Of a stretch of DNA of 64,000 nucleotides, positions 1-9,610 are shown piece after piece (the first letter of the stretch is position 1; the number at the start of each line of letters is the position of its first letter). The DNA comes from Pseudomonas fluorescens (GTDB lineage: Bacteria; Pseudomonadota; Gammaproteobacteria; Pseudomonadales; Pseudomonadaceae): assembly GCF_001648775.1 (NCBI RefSeq), contig NZ_LVEJ01000005.1, positions 78,793 through 142,792 on the forward strand, read 5' to 3'. A program made the translations under genes and the position numbers. The notes under the pieces are model-generated. The model searched no databases and was not told the origin of the DNA. It saw only the letters and a list, made by a program, of their open reading frames with translations.

Positions 1-1284
1 CATTTCGGCCTGATGGACAAGGGCTGGGAGGCATTTTGCGCGTCGGGCAAGTCTGCATCGAGTGGCAATCTGATGCAGGTCGCCCAGCAGGCAACGCCTT
101 ACACCAAACATGCAAAGCGCGGGCGTGGGATGTTTCTCAGTGAGCATCGTCGTTGCTGGCGCGAAATCATCGAGGTTTGCAACGAGCTGGTCTACAAGCA
201 GTTATTGCAGCCCTGCCGTGAGGAGGGGCCTCGTCGCTTGAGTCCGAGTCTGGGCTATGTACACCTGACAGGTCTTGATCAACGTGTCGGCAAAAGCAGA
301 TGCAATCAGATCGAGGCGCAGGTGATCGCCCATTGGTTGCAGGAGCATCGTGCCGAAATCGAATCCTCGTTCGCCGAAGACAAAAAGCCGTTCAAGGATC
401 TGGTCGCGGTAGTGACCCCTTTCGCGGCACAAACTTCGGCAATTCGCCAGGCACTGGATCGCCACCTCGGTGCGGATCACGGCATAACGGTTGGTACTGT
501 CCACAGTCTGCAGGGTGCAGAGCGCAGGGTTGTTATCTTTTCACCGACTTATGGTCTGGATACCGACCCAGGTTCGCCTTTTTTCGATAAGGACGCAGGT
601 TCGCTTTTGAACGTGGCGATCTCCCGGGCACAGGACGCGTTTCTGGTGTTCGGCAACATGAACCTGTTCAATCCAGTGGGGAAAAACCCATCTGCGATAT
701 TGGGCAGACATTTGTTCCGGGATGAGCGCAACGAACTCAAGGGAATCCCCCTGGAATGGTTGGTGCCGGCTTACAACCCTTATTTCACTGAGCAAATCAG
801 CGATCTTGACGGTCACAGGAAAACCTTGCGATCAGCGTTCAAGAATGCACAGCATCGCCTGATTATTGTGTCGCCCTATCTCACCAGGGACGCGATTGAA
901 CAAGATGACATTCAGGCACTGATTCAGGAGGCTTGCACCCGAGGCGTCAGCGTCGTAGTCATCAGCAGCCTTGAACTTTGCCGCGTCGATCCGAAAAAAG
1001 TGGCGACATTCAATGAGTGTGTGCGGTTGCTCGAACAGGCCGGAGCAAAATTCAGAAATACCCAGGTGCGCAGCGTGCACGCAAAAATGCTCCTGGTCGA
1101 CGATGCCTGGCTGGCCGTGGGATCTTTCAACTGGCTGTCTTCGGTGCGCCGTCCTTCGAGCAGCTACAGCTACTACGAATCGAGCATCCGTTATGACGGA
1201 GAGGCCGCCTCAGTGATGATTCAAGACAGTATGAAAGACTTGCGGGTGCTTTTGGGGGGCAAACCGACTCAGGCAACGGTATGA
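1..1284 (+). CDS. Superfamily 1 helicase / phospholipase D-like fusion protein, 3' part
   Basis: The reading frame is open from base 1, so the 5' end lies outside the window; the first Met (base 13) is probably internal. The visible 427 residues hold the C-terminal half of a Upf1/Dna2-like SF1 helicase: motif V-like GTVHSLQGAE and motif VI-like NVAISRAQDAFLVFG. A phospholipase D-type domain follows, with the HKD signature HAKMLLVDD and a GSFNW strand. The helicase half would unwind nucleic acid with ATP; the PLD half may be a nuclease, as in other helicase-PLD fusions. Only one HKD motif is seen, so it may act as a dimer. The Walker A half is not visible. The family is seen in defence and repair settings, but the upstream neighbours needed to judge this are absent. 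Confidence 0.75.
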   Translation, partial: HFGLMDKGWEAFCASGKSASSGNLMQVAQQATPYTKHAKRGRGMFLSEHRRCWREIIEVCNELVYKQLLQPCREEGPRRLSPSLGYVHLTGLDQRVGKSRCNQIEAQVIAHWLQEHRAEIESSFAEDKKPFKDLVAVVTPFAAQTSAIRQALDRHLGADHGITVGTVHSLQGAERRVVIFSPTYGLDTDPGSPFFDKDAGSLLNVAISRAQDAFLVFGNMNLFNPVGKNPSAILGRHLFRDERNELKGIPLEWLVPAYNPYFTEQISDLDGHRKTLRSAFKNAQHRLIIVSPYLTRDAIEQDDIQALIQEACTRGVSVVVISSLELCRVDPKKVATFNECVRLLEQAGAKFRNTQVRSVHAKMLLVDDAWLAVGSFNWLSSVRRPSSSYSYYESSIRYDGEAASVMIQDSMKDLRVLLGGKPTQATV

Positions 1285-1437
1285 CGACATCAAGCGCTTT
1301 CGGCATTGTAAAAAGCGAACCTCCACGGGTAACGAATGCTACCCTTTCAGCACTTTTAGCGGAGTCGAGCCGCGACCCGGTCACGGGTTCAGGGAAGACG
1401 ACCACACTCACAGCCACGGAAATCGATCAGGTCATTC

Positions 1438-2943
1438 ATGAATAAATCAGCAGGCGTGCTTCTCGGAATTGTTGTTGCCATCGGCGCGATCAGCGCAGGC
1501 GGGGCCTGGTACACCGGGACCAAGATCGAAGGCGTGCTGAACAATGCCGTCAGCAATGCCAACAAAGAGCTGCAGACCGCCATGGCCGGCTCCAACGGCA
1601 CCGCGTCGCTGGAGCTGGTGTCGCTGGAGCGCCACACCTTCACCAGCACCGCGCACTACCGTCTCAAGGGTGAAGGCGAGATGTTCGGCGATGCACCGGT
1701 CGAGTTGCTGTTTGTCGATCACATCGAACATGGTCCGCTGCCGTTCTCGCGTCTGGTTTCGCTGAAATGGCTACCGGTCATGGCCACCAGCAACTACGAG
1801 CTGGAAAAGAACCCGGCCACCGAAAAATGGTTCGCCGCGACCAAGGGCGCCGCGCCGCTCAAAGGCGTGACCAGCATCGGCTACGACGAATCCACCACCA
1901 GTACCCTCGACCTGCTGCCGTTCGAAACCGCACTGGATGAGCAGTCGAGCCTGAAGTTTTCCGGCCTGACCATGAACATTTCTGCCAACGCCCAGGCACA
2001 GAAGGTCAAGGCGGACGGTTACATGGACAACCTGAAACTGGTCACCGTCGCTGAAGATCAGGCGCCGGTGCAGGTCGAACTGAACGGTCTGACTCTGGCC
2101 AGCAACCTTGCCAAGAGCAGCTACGGCTACTACACCGGCGAAAACACCCTGGTGCTGACCAACAGCAAAACCACCTTCGGCACCAAGCAATCGGTGCTCG
2201 GTGTGAAGAACTTCGAAATGAAGAACCTCACCGAAGAAAACGGCAGCAATGCGTCCGGCCGTGCGGACTACAAGATTGGCGAAGTCAGCCTCAACGACAA
2301 GAAAGTCGGCTCGGCGAACATGGCCATGAGCCTGAAAAACCTCGACATTCCTTCGACCATGTCGCTGATGCAGATCTACCAGACCAAACTGCAGCCTTAT
2401 GAAAAAGCCGCTGCCGAGGCCGCTGCTCAAGGTCTGCCAGCGCCAGAGCTGAACCTGACCGAAGCGGAAAATGCCCAGGTCAAAGCCGACCTGCAGAAGC
2501 TGCTGGCCGCCGGCCCACAGTTTGCGCTGGAAAACCTCTCGTTCAACACCGCCAACGGCGAGAGCAAGGCCAATCTGGTGATCGACTTGACCAAGCCGCA
2601 ATCGATGGACTTGCCGCCGGATCAACTGGGCAAACAACTGATTGCGCTGCTTGACCTGAACATTCAGGTGTCCAAGCCGATGCTGGTCGATCTGCTCAGC
2701 GTGCAGGCGCAACTCGACGGTCAGACCGATGCCAAGGCCATTGTCGATCAGTCCAAGGAAGCCGCCGACATGTTCGCCGGCATGGCAGTCGGTTCGCAGT
2801 TGGCCGTTGTCGATGGCTCCAATGTGGTGACCAAGCTGCATTACGCCGCTAATCAGGTCGAATTCAACGGCCAGAAGATGACCGTCGAGCAGTTCGTCGG
2901 CTTCCTGATGAGCAAGTTCGCAGGCGTCACGCAAGTGCAGTAA
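1438..2943 (+). CDS. YdgA-family (DUF945) protein
   Basis: 501-residue protein with an N-terminal hydrophobic segment (about residues 5-26) that acts as membrane anchor or signal, followed by a long periplasmic region. The N-terminal pattern, an aliphatic helix then GGAWYTGTKIE, and the overall length match the YdgA/DUF945 family. This family is common in gammaproteobacteria and its biochemical role is not firmly known. The ATG at 1438 follows an AGG ribosome site at a normal distance. It stands alone, 153 bases after the helicase gene, and is closed by a strong terminator. Confidence 0.75.
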   Translation: MNKSAGVLLGIVVAIGAISAGGAWYTGTKIEGVLNNAVSNANKELQTAMAGSNGTASLELVSLERHTFTSTAHYRLKGEGEMFGDAPVELLFVDHIEHGPLPFSRLVSLKWLPVMATSNYELEKNPATEKWFAATKGAAPLKGVTSIGYDESTTSTLDLLPFETALDEQSSLKFSGLTMNISANAQAQKVKADGYMDNLKLVTVAEDQAPVQVELNGLTLASNLAKSSYGYYTGENTLVLTNSKTTFGTKQSVLGVKNFEMKNLTEENGSNASGRADYKIGEVSLNDKKVGSANMAMSLKNLDIPSTMSLMQIYQTKLQPYEKAAAEAAAQGLPAPELNLTEAENAQVKADLQKLLAAGPQFALENLSFNTANGESKANLVIDLTKPQSMDLPPDQLGKQLIALLDLNIQVSKPMLVDLLSVQAQLDGQTDAKAIVDQSKEAADMFAGMAVGSQLAVVDGSNVVTKLHYAANQVEFNGQKMTVEQFVGFLMSKFAGVTQVQ

Positions 2944-2961
2944 TTCTGCGCTCTAAATAGC

Positions 2962-3002
2962 AACGCCCGGCCTCCGTATCGCACGGACGCCGGGCGTTTT
3001 GC
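2962..3002 (+). terminator. Rho-independent terminator after the YdgA-family gene
   Basis: Perfect 10-bp stem AACGCCCGGC (2962-2971) with GCCGGGCGTT (2989-2998), 17-nt loop, then a short T run. It sits 18 bases past the stop codon at 2943. Confidence 0.85.
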
Positions 3003-3200
3003 TGTCTGGCGTTCGGGTTTTCGGTGTCGTGGCCGGGCCGCCGCTTCGATTCTGAACAAATATTGTGTTCTGAATTCTGGTCTACGCTTGCGTGCAAGAC
3101 TGCCTGACTAAGCTTGGCCGAGTGCTGTCAGTTTCGGCCACCGTTACGAATGGGCAAGGAGGGCATTGCGACCCGGCTGGCCATGTAAGGATGCTGACGA

Positions 3201-5681
3201 ATGCCGCGTATTGATGTTCCTGTATTACATCGTGGTTTACGCCCGTTGTTCCGAGTCGCGCTGTGCAGCCAGTTGCTCTGGCCGGCGCTGGCGTTTGCCG
3301 ACACACCCTACGATCAGATGGTGCGCGACGCCCGTGCCGGGCAAACCACGCCCGCGCTGACGGTATTGCGTCAGGTGCCGCCGGGGCAGTCGACCACCGG
3401 GCAGATCAGCGATCACCTGCAAATCGCCAGTTGGGCCGGTCTCGACGCCGAAGTGGTGCAGGTCTATGAAACCCAGGGTCGCGACCGCGTCCTGCCGGTT
3501 CAGGCGCTGACAGCCACCGCCCGCGCCTATCGCAACCTCAAGCGCTGGGATCAGGCAACTCAGGTCTACAACAAAGCCTTGGCGCTGGAGCCGGATAATG
3601 CCGACCTGCAACTGGGTTTGGCCCTGACTCAGGCTGACGCCGGTAAACCCGACGAAGCGGTGACCCGCGCCAAAGCGCTGGTGGCAGCCAAACCCGATGA
3701 TCCGTCGCGCCGTCTCGCCTTGGGCTACGCCCTGACCCGCGCCGGCAAGCAATACGATGCGCTGTTCGAATACGATCAGGCTTTCAAGCGCGCCGGCACT
3801 AAACCGGAGGTCGCTCGCGAATACGTGGTCGCCCTGCAAAAGGCGCGTCTGCCGGAACCGGCGCTGCGTTTGGCCAATCAACGCCCGGGGCTGATCGATC
3901 CGGTGACCTTGCGCCGCCTCGAAGGCGATCTGGCCGCCGAGCGCGTACGCCTCGCCGAATACGCCACGCGCAGTGAGAGTGAACGCTACGTCATCGCCGA
4001 CCGCGCGCTGGCCGACTACGACAAACTGCTCGCCACCTGGACGCCTGACGCCACGGCGCACGACGATGTGGTTCGCTGGCGCATCGACCGCATGGGCGCG
4101 CTCAAGGCCCGGGCGCGCACCGCCGACGTCATCAGCGAATACCAGAAGCTGCAATCCGAAGGCGTGAAGATTCCGACCTACGCGTTGCGCTGGGTGGCGG
4201 CGTCTTATCTGGATCAACGCGAGCCGGAAATCGCCATCGATCTCTATCGTCAGGTGCTTTCCGCCCCGGACGCCGATGCCGGTGATCGCCTCGAAGACAC
4301 CACGGCGCTGTATTACTCGCTGCTGGAAAGCGACCGCGCCGATGAGGCGCGAAAAGTCGCTGAAGACGCCGCCAAGTCCCAGCGCCCGCGTATCGAACTC
4401 AAGGGCTTGCCGATCGGCAACCCCAACGATGAATGGATGGACGCCCAGCAACTCGCGGCGCAGGCCGGCACCTATGGCTCCGATTTGCCCCACGGTGAGG
4501 AGCGTTTGCAGACCCTGGTCGATCAAGCGCCGGGCAACGTCGGTTTGCGTCTGGCCCAGGCCGATTTGTACCTTGCCCGCAACTGGCCGCGCCGCGCAGA
4601 AATGCAGCTCAAGGAAACCGAGAGCATGGTGCCGCACGACATGGGCCTGGAAATTGGTCAGGCCCACACGGCCATGGAACTGCAGGAATGGCGGCAAATG
4701 GATGCGCTGACCGACGACGTCGTCGCGCGCTATCCGGACAACCGTCAGGTGCAGCGTCTGGCCCGCGAACGCGAAGTGCATGACATGTCCGAGCTGCGCG
4801 TCGAAGCCTATGGCGGCAAGGCCAATGGTGGCGGCAGTGGCGATGCCGGCGCGGTCAGCGGCAGCCGCGACTTTGGCATCCAGACCACCTTGTACAGCCC
4901 GCCGATCGATGAAGACTGGCGCGTGTTTGCCGGGGCTGGCTATGCCACCGGCGACTTCGCCGAAGGCACCGGCAACCACCGCTTCCAGCGTGTCGGCCTG
5001 GAGCGGCGCACCCGCGACATGACCCTTGAAGCGGAAGTCTCCAACCATTCCTACGGTTTCGGCGACAAACAGGGCGCGCGCTTGGCGATCGCCCGTGACA
5101 TCAACGATAACTGGCAGTACGGCGGCAGCCTCGAATACCTCTCGGCCGAAACCCCGCTGCGCGCGCTCAACAGCGACATCAAGGCCAATGGCGGCAGCGG
5201 TTTCATTCGCTGGCGCGCCAATGAAAGCCGCGAGTGGAAACTGTCGGTAAGCCCCTCGCACTTCAGCGACGGCAACAACCGCGTCGAGGCCTTGCTCACT
5301 GGTCGCGAAGGCGTTTACAGCGCGCCGAACGTGCAGGTCGACGCCGGTCTGGAAGTCGGCACCAGCCACAACTCCAAGTCCGATGACGTGCCGTACTTCA
5401 ACCCCAAATCCGACTTCAGCGTGATGCCGCTGGTCAACGTCAATCACGTGCTCTACCACCGCTACGAAACTTCGTGGAGCCAGCAATTTCAGGCCGGCGC
5501 GGGGACCTACAGCCAGCGTGATCATGGCACCGGCGGCATGGCCCTGCTCGGTTACGGCCAGCGTTATGCCTGGAACGACGTGTTCGAGGTGGGCGGCTTG
5601 TTCAGTGTGATCAACCGGCCCTACGACGGTGATCGGGAGACCGATCTGCGTCTGCTCGTCGACCTCACTTTCCGCTTCTAG
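3201..5681 (+). CDS. pgaA: PNAG export outer-membrane porin PgaA
   Basis: 826-residue protein, the usual length for PgaA, which exports poly-beta-1,6-N-acetyl-D-glucosamine across the outer membrane. A signal peptide ends near ALAFA-DTP (residue about 34). The N-terminal half is a periplasmic TPR superhelix (repeats such as WDQATQVYNKALALEPDNADLQLGLA around residues 118-140). The C-terminal 280 residues are rich in alternating beta strands and end in the barrel signature LTFRF with a terminal Phe. ATG at 3201 has AAGGA eight bases upstream. First gene of pgaABCD, seven to twelve bases before pgaB. Confidence 0.92.
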   Translation: MPRIDVPVLHRGLRPLFRVALCSQLLWPALAFADTPYDQMVRDARAGQTTPALTVLRQVPPGQSTTGQISDHLQIASWAGLDAEVVQVYETQGRDRVLPVQALTATARAYRNLKRWDQATQVYNKALALEPDNADLQLGLALTQADAGKPDEAVTRAKALVAAKPDDPSRRLALGYALTRAGKQYDALFEYDQAFKRAGTKPEVAREYVVALQKARLPEPALRLANQRPGLIDPVTLRRLEGDLAAERVRLAEYATRSESERYVIADRALADYDKLLATWTPDATAHDDVVRWRIDRMGALKARARTADVISEYQKLQSEGVKIPTYALRWVAASYLDQREPEIAIDLYRQVLSAPDADAGDRLEDTTALYYSLLESDRADEARKVAEDAAKSQRPRIELKGLPIGNPNDEWMDAQQLAAQAGTYGSDLPHGEERLQTLVDQAPGNVGLRLAQADLYLARNWPRRAEMQLKETESMVPHDMGLEIGQAHTAMELQEWRQMDALTDDVVARYPDNRQVQRLAREREVHDMSELRVEAYGGKANGGGSGDAGAVSGSRDFGIQTTLYSPPIDEDWRVFAGAGYATGDFAEGTGNHRFQRVGLERRTRDMTLEAEVSNHSYGFGDKQGARLAIARDINDNWQYGGSLEYLSAETPLRALNSDIKANGGSGFIRWRANESREWKLSVSPSHFSDGNNRVEALLTGREGVYSAPNVQVDAGLEVGTSHNSKSDDVPYFNPKSDFSVMPLVNVNHVLYHRYETSWSQQFQAGAGTYSQRDHGTGGMALLGYGQRYAWNDVFEVGGLFSVINRPYDGDRETDLRLLVDLTFRF

Positions 5682-5693
5682 AAGAGTTTGAAG

Positions 5694-7691
5694 ATGCCTT
5701 TGATTTCGCGTTTCATCCTTCTGCTGGGAGTGCTGCTGGTCAGCGCCTGCGCCCAGCAAGCTCCGGCCTTCGCGCCGCCGTCCGAGCGTCCGCTGGCGGC
5801 CAGTGAAAAACCGTGGCCGAAAAATCACGTGCTCGGCATTGCCTACCACGATATCGAAGACCGCGACCCCGATCAGGCCGTGGTGGCGGTGCGCACCGAG
5901 CGCATGATCGAGCAGCTCGCCTGGCTGCGCGAAAACGGCTACAAGCCAGTCACGGTCGACCAGATCATGGCGGCGCGCAGGGGCGGCCCGGAGCTGCCGG
6001 CGAAAGCGATTCTGCTCAGCTTCGACGACGGCTATTCGAGCTTCTACACCCGCGTCCTGCCGGTGCTGCGCGCCTATAACTGGCACGCATTGCTGGCGCC
6101 GGTCGGCAGCTGGATCGATACGCCGCTCAATCAACCGGTGGATTTCGCCGGCGCGCCGCGTGCGCGTTCCGACTTCCTGACCTGGGATCAAGTGCGCGAG
6201 ATCTCGCAATCCGGTCTCGTAGAAATCGCTGCGCACACCGATGCCAACCACAAAGGGATTCTGGCCAACCCGCAGGGCAATATGCAGCCGGCGGCGGCGA
6301 CCCGGCGCTACGATCCAGTGACCAAACGCTATGAATCCGAGGCCGATTTTCAGGCGCGGATTCGCACCGACGTGAATAACATCTCGGAGAAAATCCGCAA
6401 AGTTACCGGCAAGAAACCGCGCGTCTGGGTCTGGCCGTACGGCACGGCGGACGGCACCTCGCTGACCGTGGTCGGCGAGGAAGGCTACGAGATGGCCCTG
6501 ACCCTGGACGACGGTCTCGACGCCCTCGACAACCTGATGAGCAGCCCGCGATTTCTCGTCGCCTCGGACCCTGATGGTGAACATTTCGCCAACAGCGTCG
6601 TTGGTGTGCAGTCGGATTTCGCCATGCGCGTGGTGCATGTCGATCTGGATAACGTCTACGACCCGGACCCGGCGCAGCAGGACATCAACCTTGGCAAACT
6701 GGTGCAGCGCATGGCCGACATGGGCGCCAACACGGTGTTCTTGCAGGCCTTCGCTGATCCTAAGGGCGATGGTCTGGTGCACTCGCTGTACTTCCCCAAC
6801 CGTCACTTGCCGGTGCGCGCCGACATCTTCGATCGCGTCGCCTGGCAGCTGCGCACCCGTGCCCACGTGAAGGTGTTTGCATGGATGCCGGTGCTGAGTT
6901 TCGGCCTCGATTCGAAACTGCCTCGCGTTACCCGCTGGGATCCGAAAACCGGCACTACTGCGGTGGACCCGAATCAGTACCAACGCCTGTCGCCGTTCGA
7001 TCCCGAGGTGCGGCGGATCATCGGTGAAATCTACGAGGACGTGGCGCGCCTGACCTCGGTCGACGGCATCCTCTATCACGACGATGCGCTGCTGTCGGAC
7101 TTTGAAGATGCCAGCCCTGAAGCCTTGAAAGCCTACGCCGCCCAAGGTTTGCCCGGCTCGATTGCCGCGCTGCGCGATGACCCGGCAGCGATGCAGCGCT
7201 GGACGCGCTTCAAGAGCAAATACCTCATCGACTTCACCAACGAGCTGACCGCCAAAGTCCGAGCAATTCGTGGTCCGCAGGTGCAGACCGCACGCAATAT
7301 TTTCGCCGAGCCGATGCTCAATCCACACAGCGAAGAGTGGTACGCACAGAACCTCGATGACTTCCTCGCGACCTACGACTGGACCGCGCCGATGGCCATG
7401 CCACTGATGGAAAAACAGACCCAGGCCGAGTCCGGCCCTTGGCTGGAAGCGTTGGTGGCCACGGTCAAGAAACGCCCCGGCGCGCTGGGTCGCACAGTGT
7501 TCGAATTGCAGGCTCGGGACTGGACGAAAAAGGATCAGGCCGACATCGATGGCGCGCATCTGGCGGACTGGATGAGCCGCCTCAAGCGTCAGGGCGCGAC
7601 CAGTTTCGGTTACTACCCGGACAACTTCCTCGACAATCTGCCGGACCTGAAAACCGTAAGGCCTGCGCTCTCCAACAAATGGAATCCATAA
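5694..7691 (+). CDS. pgaB: PNAG N-deacetylase lipoprotein PgaB
   Basis: 665-residue outer-membrane lipoprotein; a lipobox LVSAC is visible at residues 16-20. The N-terminal NodB-type polysaccharide deacetylase domain has the metal and catalytic motif [10 protein letters not shown] and the AAHTDANH histidine pair. The C-terminal half is the PgaB glycoside-hydrolase-like domain ([12 protein letters not shown] region). It partly deacetylates PNAG in the periplasm, which is needed for export by PgaA. I chose the ATG at 5694 with GAAGAG seven bases upstream over the TTG at 5688. One base separates its stop from pgaC. Confidence 0.92.
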   Translation: MPLISRFILLLGVLLVSACAQQAPAFAPPSERPLAASEKPWPKNHVLGIAYHDIEDRDPDQAVVAVRTERMIEQLAWLRENGYKPVTVDQIMAARRGGPELPAKAILLSFDDGYSSFYTRVLPVLRAYNWHALLAPVGSWIDTPLNQPVDFAGAPRARSDFLTWDQVREISQSGLVEIAAHTDANHKGILANPQGNMQPAAATRRYDPVTKRYESEADFQARIRTDVNNISEKIRKVTGKKPRVWVWPYGTADGTSLTVVGEEGYEMALTLDDGLDALDNLMSSPRFLVASDPDGEHFANSVVGVQSDFAMRVVHVDLDNVYDPDPAQQDINLGKLVQRMADMGANTVFLQAFADPKGDGLVHSLYFPNRHLPVRADIFDRVAWQLRTRAHVKVFAWMPVLSFGLDSKLPRVTRWDPKTGTTAVDPNQYQRLSPFDPEVRRIIGEIYEDVARLTSVDGILYHDDALLSDFEDASPEALKAYAAQGLPGSIAALRDDPAAMQRWTRFKSKYLIDFTNELTAKVRAIRGPQVQTARNIFAEPMLNPHSEEWYAQNLDDFLATYDWTAPMAMPLMEKQTQAESGPWLEALVATVKKRPGALGRTVFELQARDWTKKDQADIDGAHLADWMSRLKRQGATSFGYYPDNFLDNLPDLKTVRPALSNKWNP

Positions 7692-7692
7692 C

Positions 7693-9048
7693 ATGCTGGA
7701 TAGACTGTTAGCCCTGCTTGTTCTGGCGCTCGTGCTCGGCGTGCCGCTGGGCCTGATCTTCCTGGTCACCGGGCAGTTCCTGATGGACTTCGTGTTCTTC
7801 TACCCGCTGTTCATGTCCGGGTTGTGGATTGCCGGTGGTCTGTATTTCTGGCTGCACTGGGAGCGCCACTGGCCGTGGCAGGACGACACCTTGCCGCCGC
7901 CACTGGAAGGCGAACCGCTGATCTCGATCCTGATCCCTTGCTACAACGAAGGTGACAACGCCGCCGACACCATCCACGCGGCACTGGCCCAGCATTACCC
8001 GAACATCGAAGTCATCGCGATCAACGACGGCTCCAAGGACAACACCGCGCAAGTGCTCGACGCGTTGGCCAAGGAAGATCCACGGTTGCGCGTGCTGCAT
8101 CTGGCGGAAAACCAGGGCAAAGCCGTCGCTCTGCGCATGGGCGCGATCGCGGCGCGCAGCGAATATCTGGTGTGCATCGACGGTGATGCGTTGCTGGCGC
8201 CGAACACCGCGGCGTATCTGGTCGCACCGATGCTGGATAACGCACGCCTTGGCGCGGTGACCGGCAACCCACGGATTCGCACACGCTCGACGCTGGTCGG
8301 GCGGGTGCAGGTCGGCGAGTTCTCGTCGATCATCGGGCTCATTAAGCGTACGCAACGGGTGTTCGGGCGGATCTTCACTGTCTCCGGCGTGATCGTTGCG
8401 TTCCGCCGTACGGCGCTGAACCGGGTCGGTTACTGGAGCCCGGACATGATCACCGAAGACATCGACATCAGCTGGAAGCTGCAACTCGATCACTGGAGCA
8501 TCTTCTACGAGCCGCGTGCATTGTGCTGGATCCTGATGCCGGAAACTCTCGGTGGCCTGTGGAAGCAGCGTCTGCGCTGGGCCCAGGGCGGCGCCGAAGT
8601 GCTGTTCAAGAACATCCGTGGCATCTGGCAGTACCGCCATCGTTACCTGTGGCCGCTGCTGTTCGAATACTGCCTGTCGACCGGTTGGGCGTTCACCTTC
8701 CTGCTGTCAGTGATTTTCTGGGGCGTCGGCAAGTTCGTGGTCATGCCAGAGGCGATCGCGGTGGATCACCTGATGCCGCCGGCGTTTACCGGGTTGCTGC
8801 TGGCGTTTGTCTGCCTGGTGCAGTTCGCGGTCAGCATCATCATTGACCGTCGCTACGAGCCGGGGTTGGGCAAGACCATGTTCTGGGTGGTCTGGTACCC
8901 GATTGCATTCTGGTTTGTCAGTTTGCTGACCACGCTGGTCAGCTTCCCGAAAGTCTTGTTCGGCCAACATCAGAAACGTGCGCGTTGGGTCAGCCCTGAC
9001 CGCGGCATCAAACCGATCGGGGACGACGAAGAGGAGGTCATCAAATGA
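7693..9048 (+). CDS. pgaC: PNAG synthase glycosyltransferase PgaC
   Basis: 451-residue family 2 glycosyltransferase of the inner membrane that polymerises UDP-GlcNAc into PNAG. Two N-terminal membrane helices (about 2-50), then the GT2 catalytic domain with [13 protein letters not shown], the DGD metal motif (CIDGDALL), the TEDIDISW acid and the processive QRLRW motif. Three or four C-terminal helices follow. Its stop overlaps the pgaD start by four bases, so the two are translationally coupled. In E. coli the PgaC-PgaD pair is activated by c-di-GMP, relevant given the GGDEF proteins at 27.6-32.0 kb. Confidence 0.93.
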   Translation: MLDRLLALLVLALVLGVPLGLIFLVTGQFLMDFVFFYPLFMSGLWIAGGLYFWLHWERHWPWQDDTLPPPLEGEPLISILIPCYNEGDNAADTIHAALAQHYPNIEVIAINDGSKDNTAQVLDALAKEDPRLRVLHLAENQGKAVALRMGAIAARSEYLVCIDGDALLAPNTAAYLVAPMLDNARLGAVTGNPRIRTRSTLVGRVQVGEFSSIIGLIKRTQRVFGRIFTVSGVIVAFRRTALNRVGYWSPDMITEDIDISWKLQLDHWSIFYEPRALCWILMPETLGGLWKQRLRWAQGGAEVLFKNIRGIWQYRHRYLWPLLFEYCLSTGWAFTFLLSVIFWGVGKFVVMPEAIAVDHLMPPAFTGLLLAFVCLVQFAVSIIIDRRYEPGLGKTMFWVVWYPIAFWFVSLLTTLVSFPKVLFGQHQKRARWVSPDRGIKPIGDDEEEVIK

Positions 9049-9572
9049 AAATCATCCGGACCCGCCAGCGGCCTTTCCTGGTCGTGGTCGATGTGATTCT
9101 TACCGTGGTGGCGTGGGTGGGGCTGCTGTTCTTGCTGATCCGCGGATTGTGGCCCCTGATCGAAACCCACGCCGGCGGGCCGCGCATCGACAACTCGGCG
9201 TTCGAGGCGTTGGGCACGTTGCAGATTTATCTGTGGGTGGCGTTGGTCAACGCGGTGATCCTGATTTCCTGGGCGCGTTATCAACAGCGCAAAAGCCGCA
9301 GCTTCGCTCAGCGTCGCTTGCCTTCACCGGTGATCGACGATGAAGGGCTGAGCAAGAGCTTCAAGCTTTGCGACGACCGCTTTCAGAAACTGCGCACGCC
9401 TGGGGTGATGACCATTCACAACGATCAGGAAGGCGACATCAGCCACGTGGTGACGCATTTCTGGCCGGTGCAGCAGGAAGAACTGCCGCCGCCGCTGGCA
9501 CCGCTGGAGCATCCGCGGGTGATTTTTCTGCATGCCGAGGATGACGATAATCGCGAACCGCTGACGCGCTGA
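9045..9572 (+). CDS. pgaD: PNAG synthase accessory protein PgaD
   Basis: 175-residue protein with two membrane helices (about 14-36 and 60-80) and a cytoplasmic tail. Size, position after pgaC and the ATGA overlap fit PgaD, which stabilises PgaC and in E. coli forms the c-di-GMP binding interface with it. Sequence conservation in this family is low, so the call rests mainly on context and topology. Last gene of the operon; it converges on the oxidoreductase gene at 9609. Confidence 0.85.
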   Translation: MKIIRTRQRPFLVVVDVILTVVAWVGLLFLLIRGLWPLIETHAGGPRIDNSAFEALGTLQIYLWVALVNAVILISWARYQQRKSRSFAQRRLPSPVIDDEGLSKSFKLCDDRFQKLRTPGVMTIHNDQEGDISHVVTHFWPVQQEELPPPLAPLEHPRVIFLHAEDDDNREPLTR

Positions 9573-9578
9573 CCGGTT

Positions 9579-9610
9579 GATCGTTACCCACGCAGAGCGT
9601 GGGAACGATC
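9579..9610. repeat. REP-like hairpin between convergent genes
   Basis: GATCGTT-A-CCCACGC, AGA loop, GCGTGGG-AACGATC. This is a common Pseudomonas intergenic palindrome (CCCACGC...GCGTGGG core). It touches the stop codon of the oxidoreductase gene and may end transcription from both sides. Confidence 0.7.

Noticed and set aside
3237..7769. A 1510-codon open frame on the minus strand opposite pgaA-pgaB
   Set aside because: It is the GC-rich shadow of two well-supported genes. Its translation is low-complexity (His/Arg/Gly/Val-rich) and matches no family pattern.
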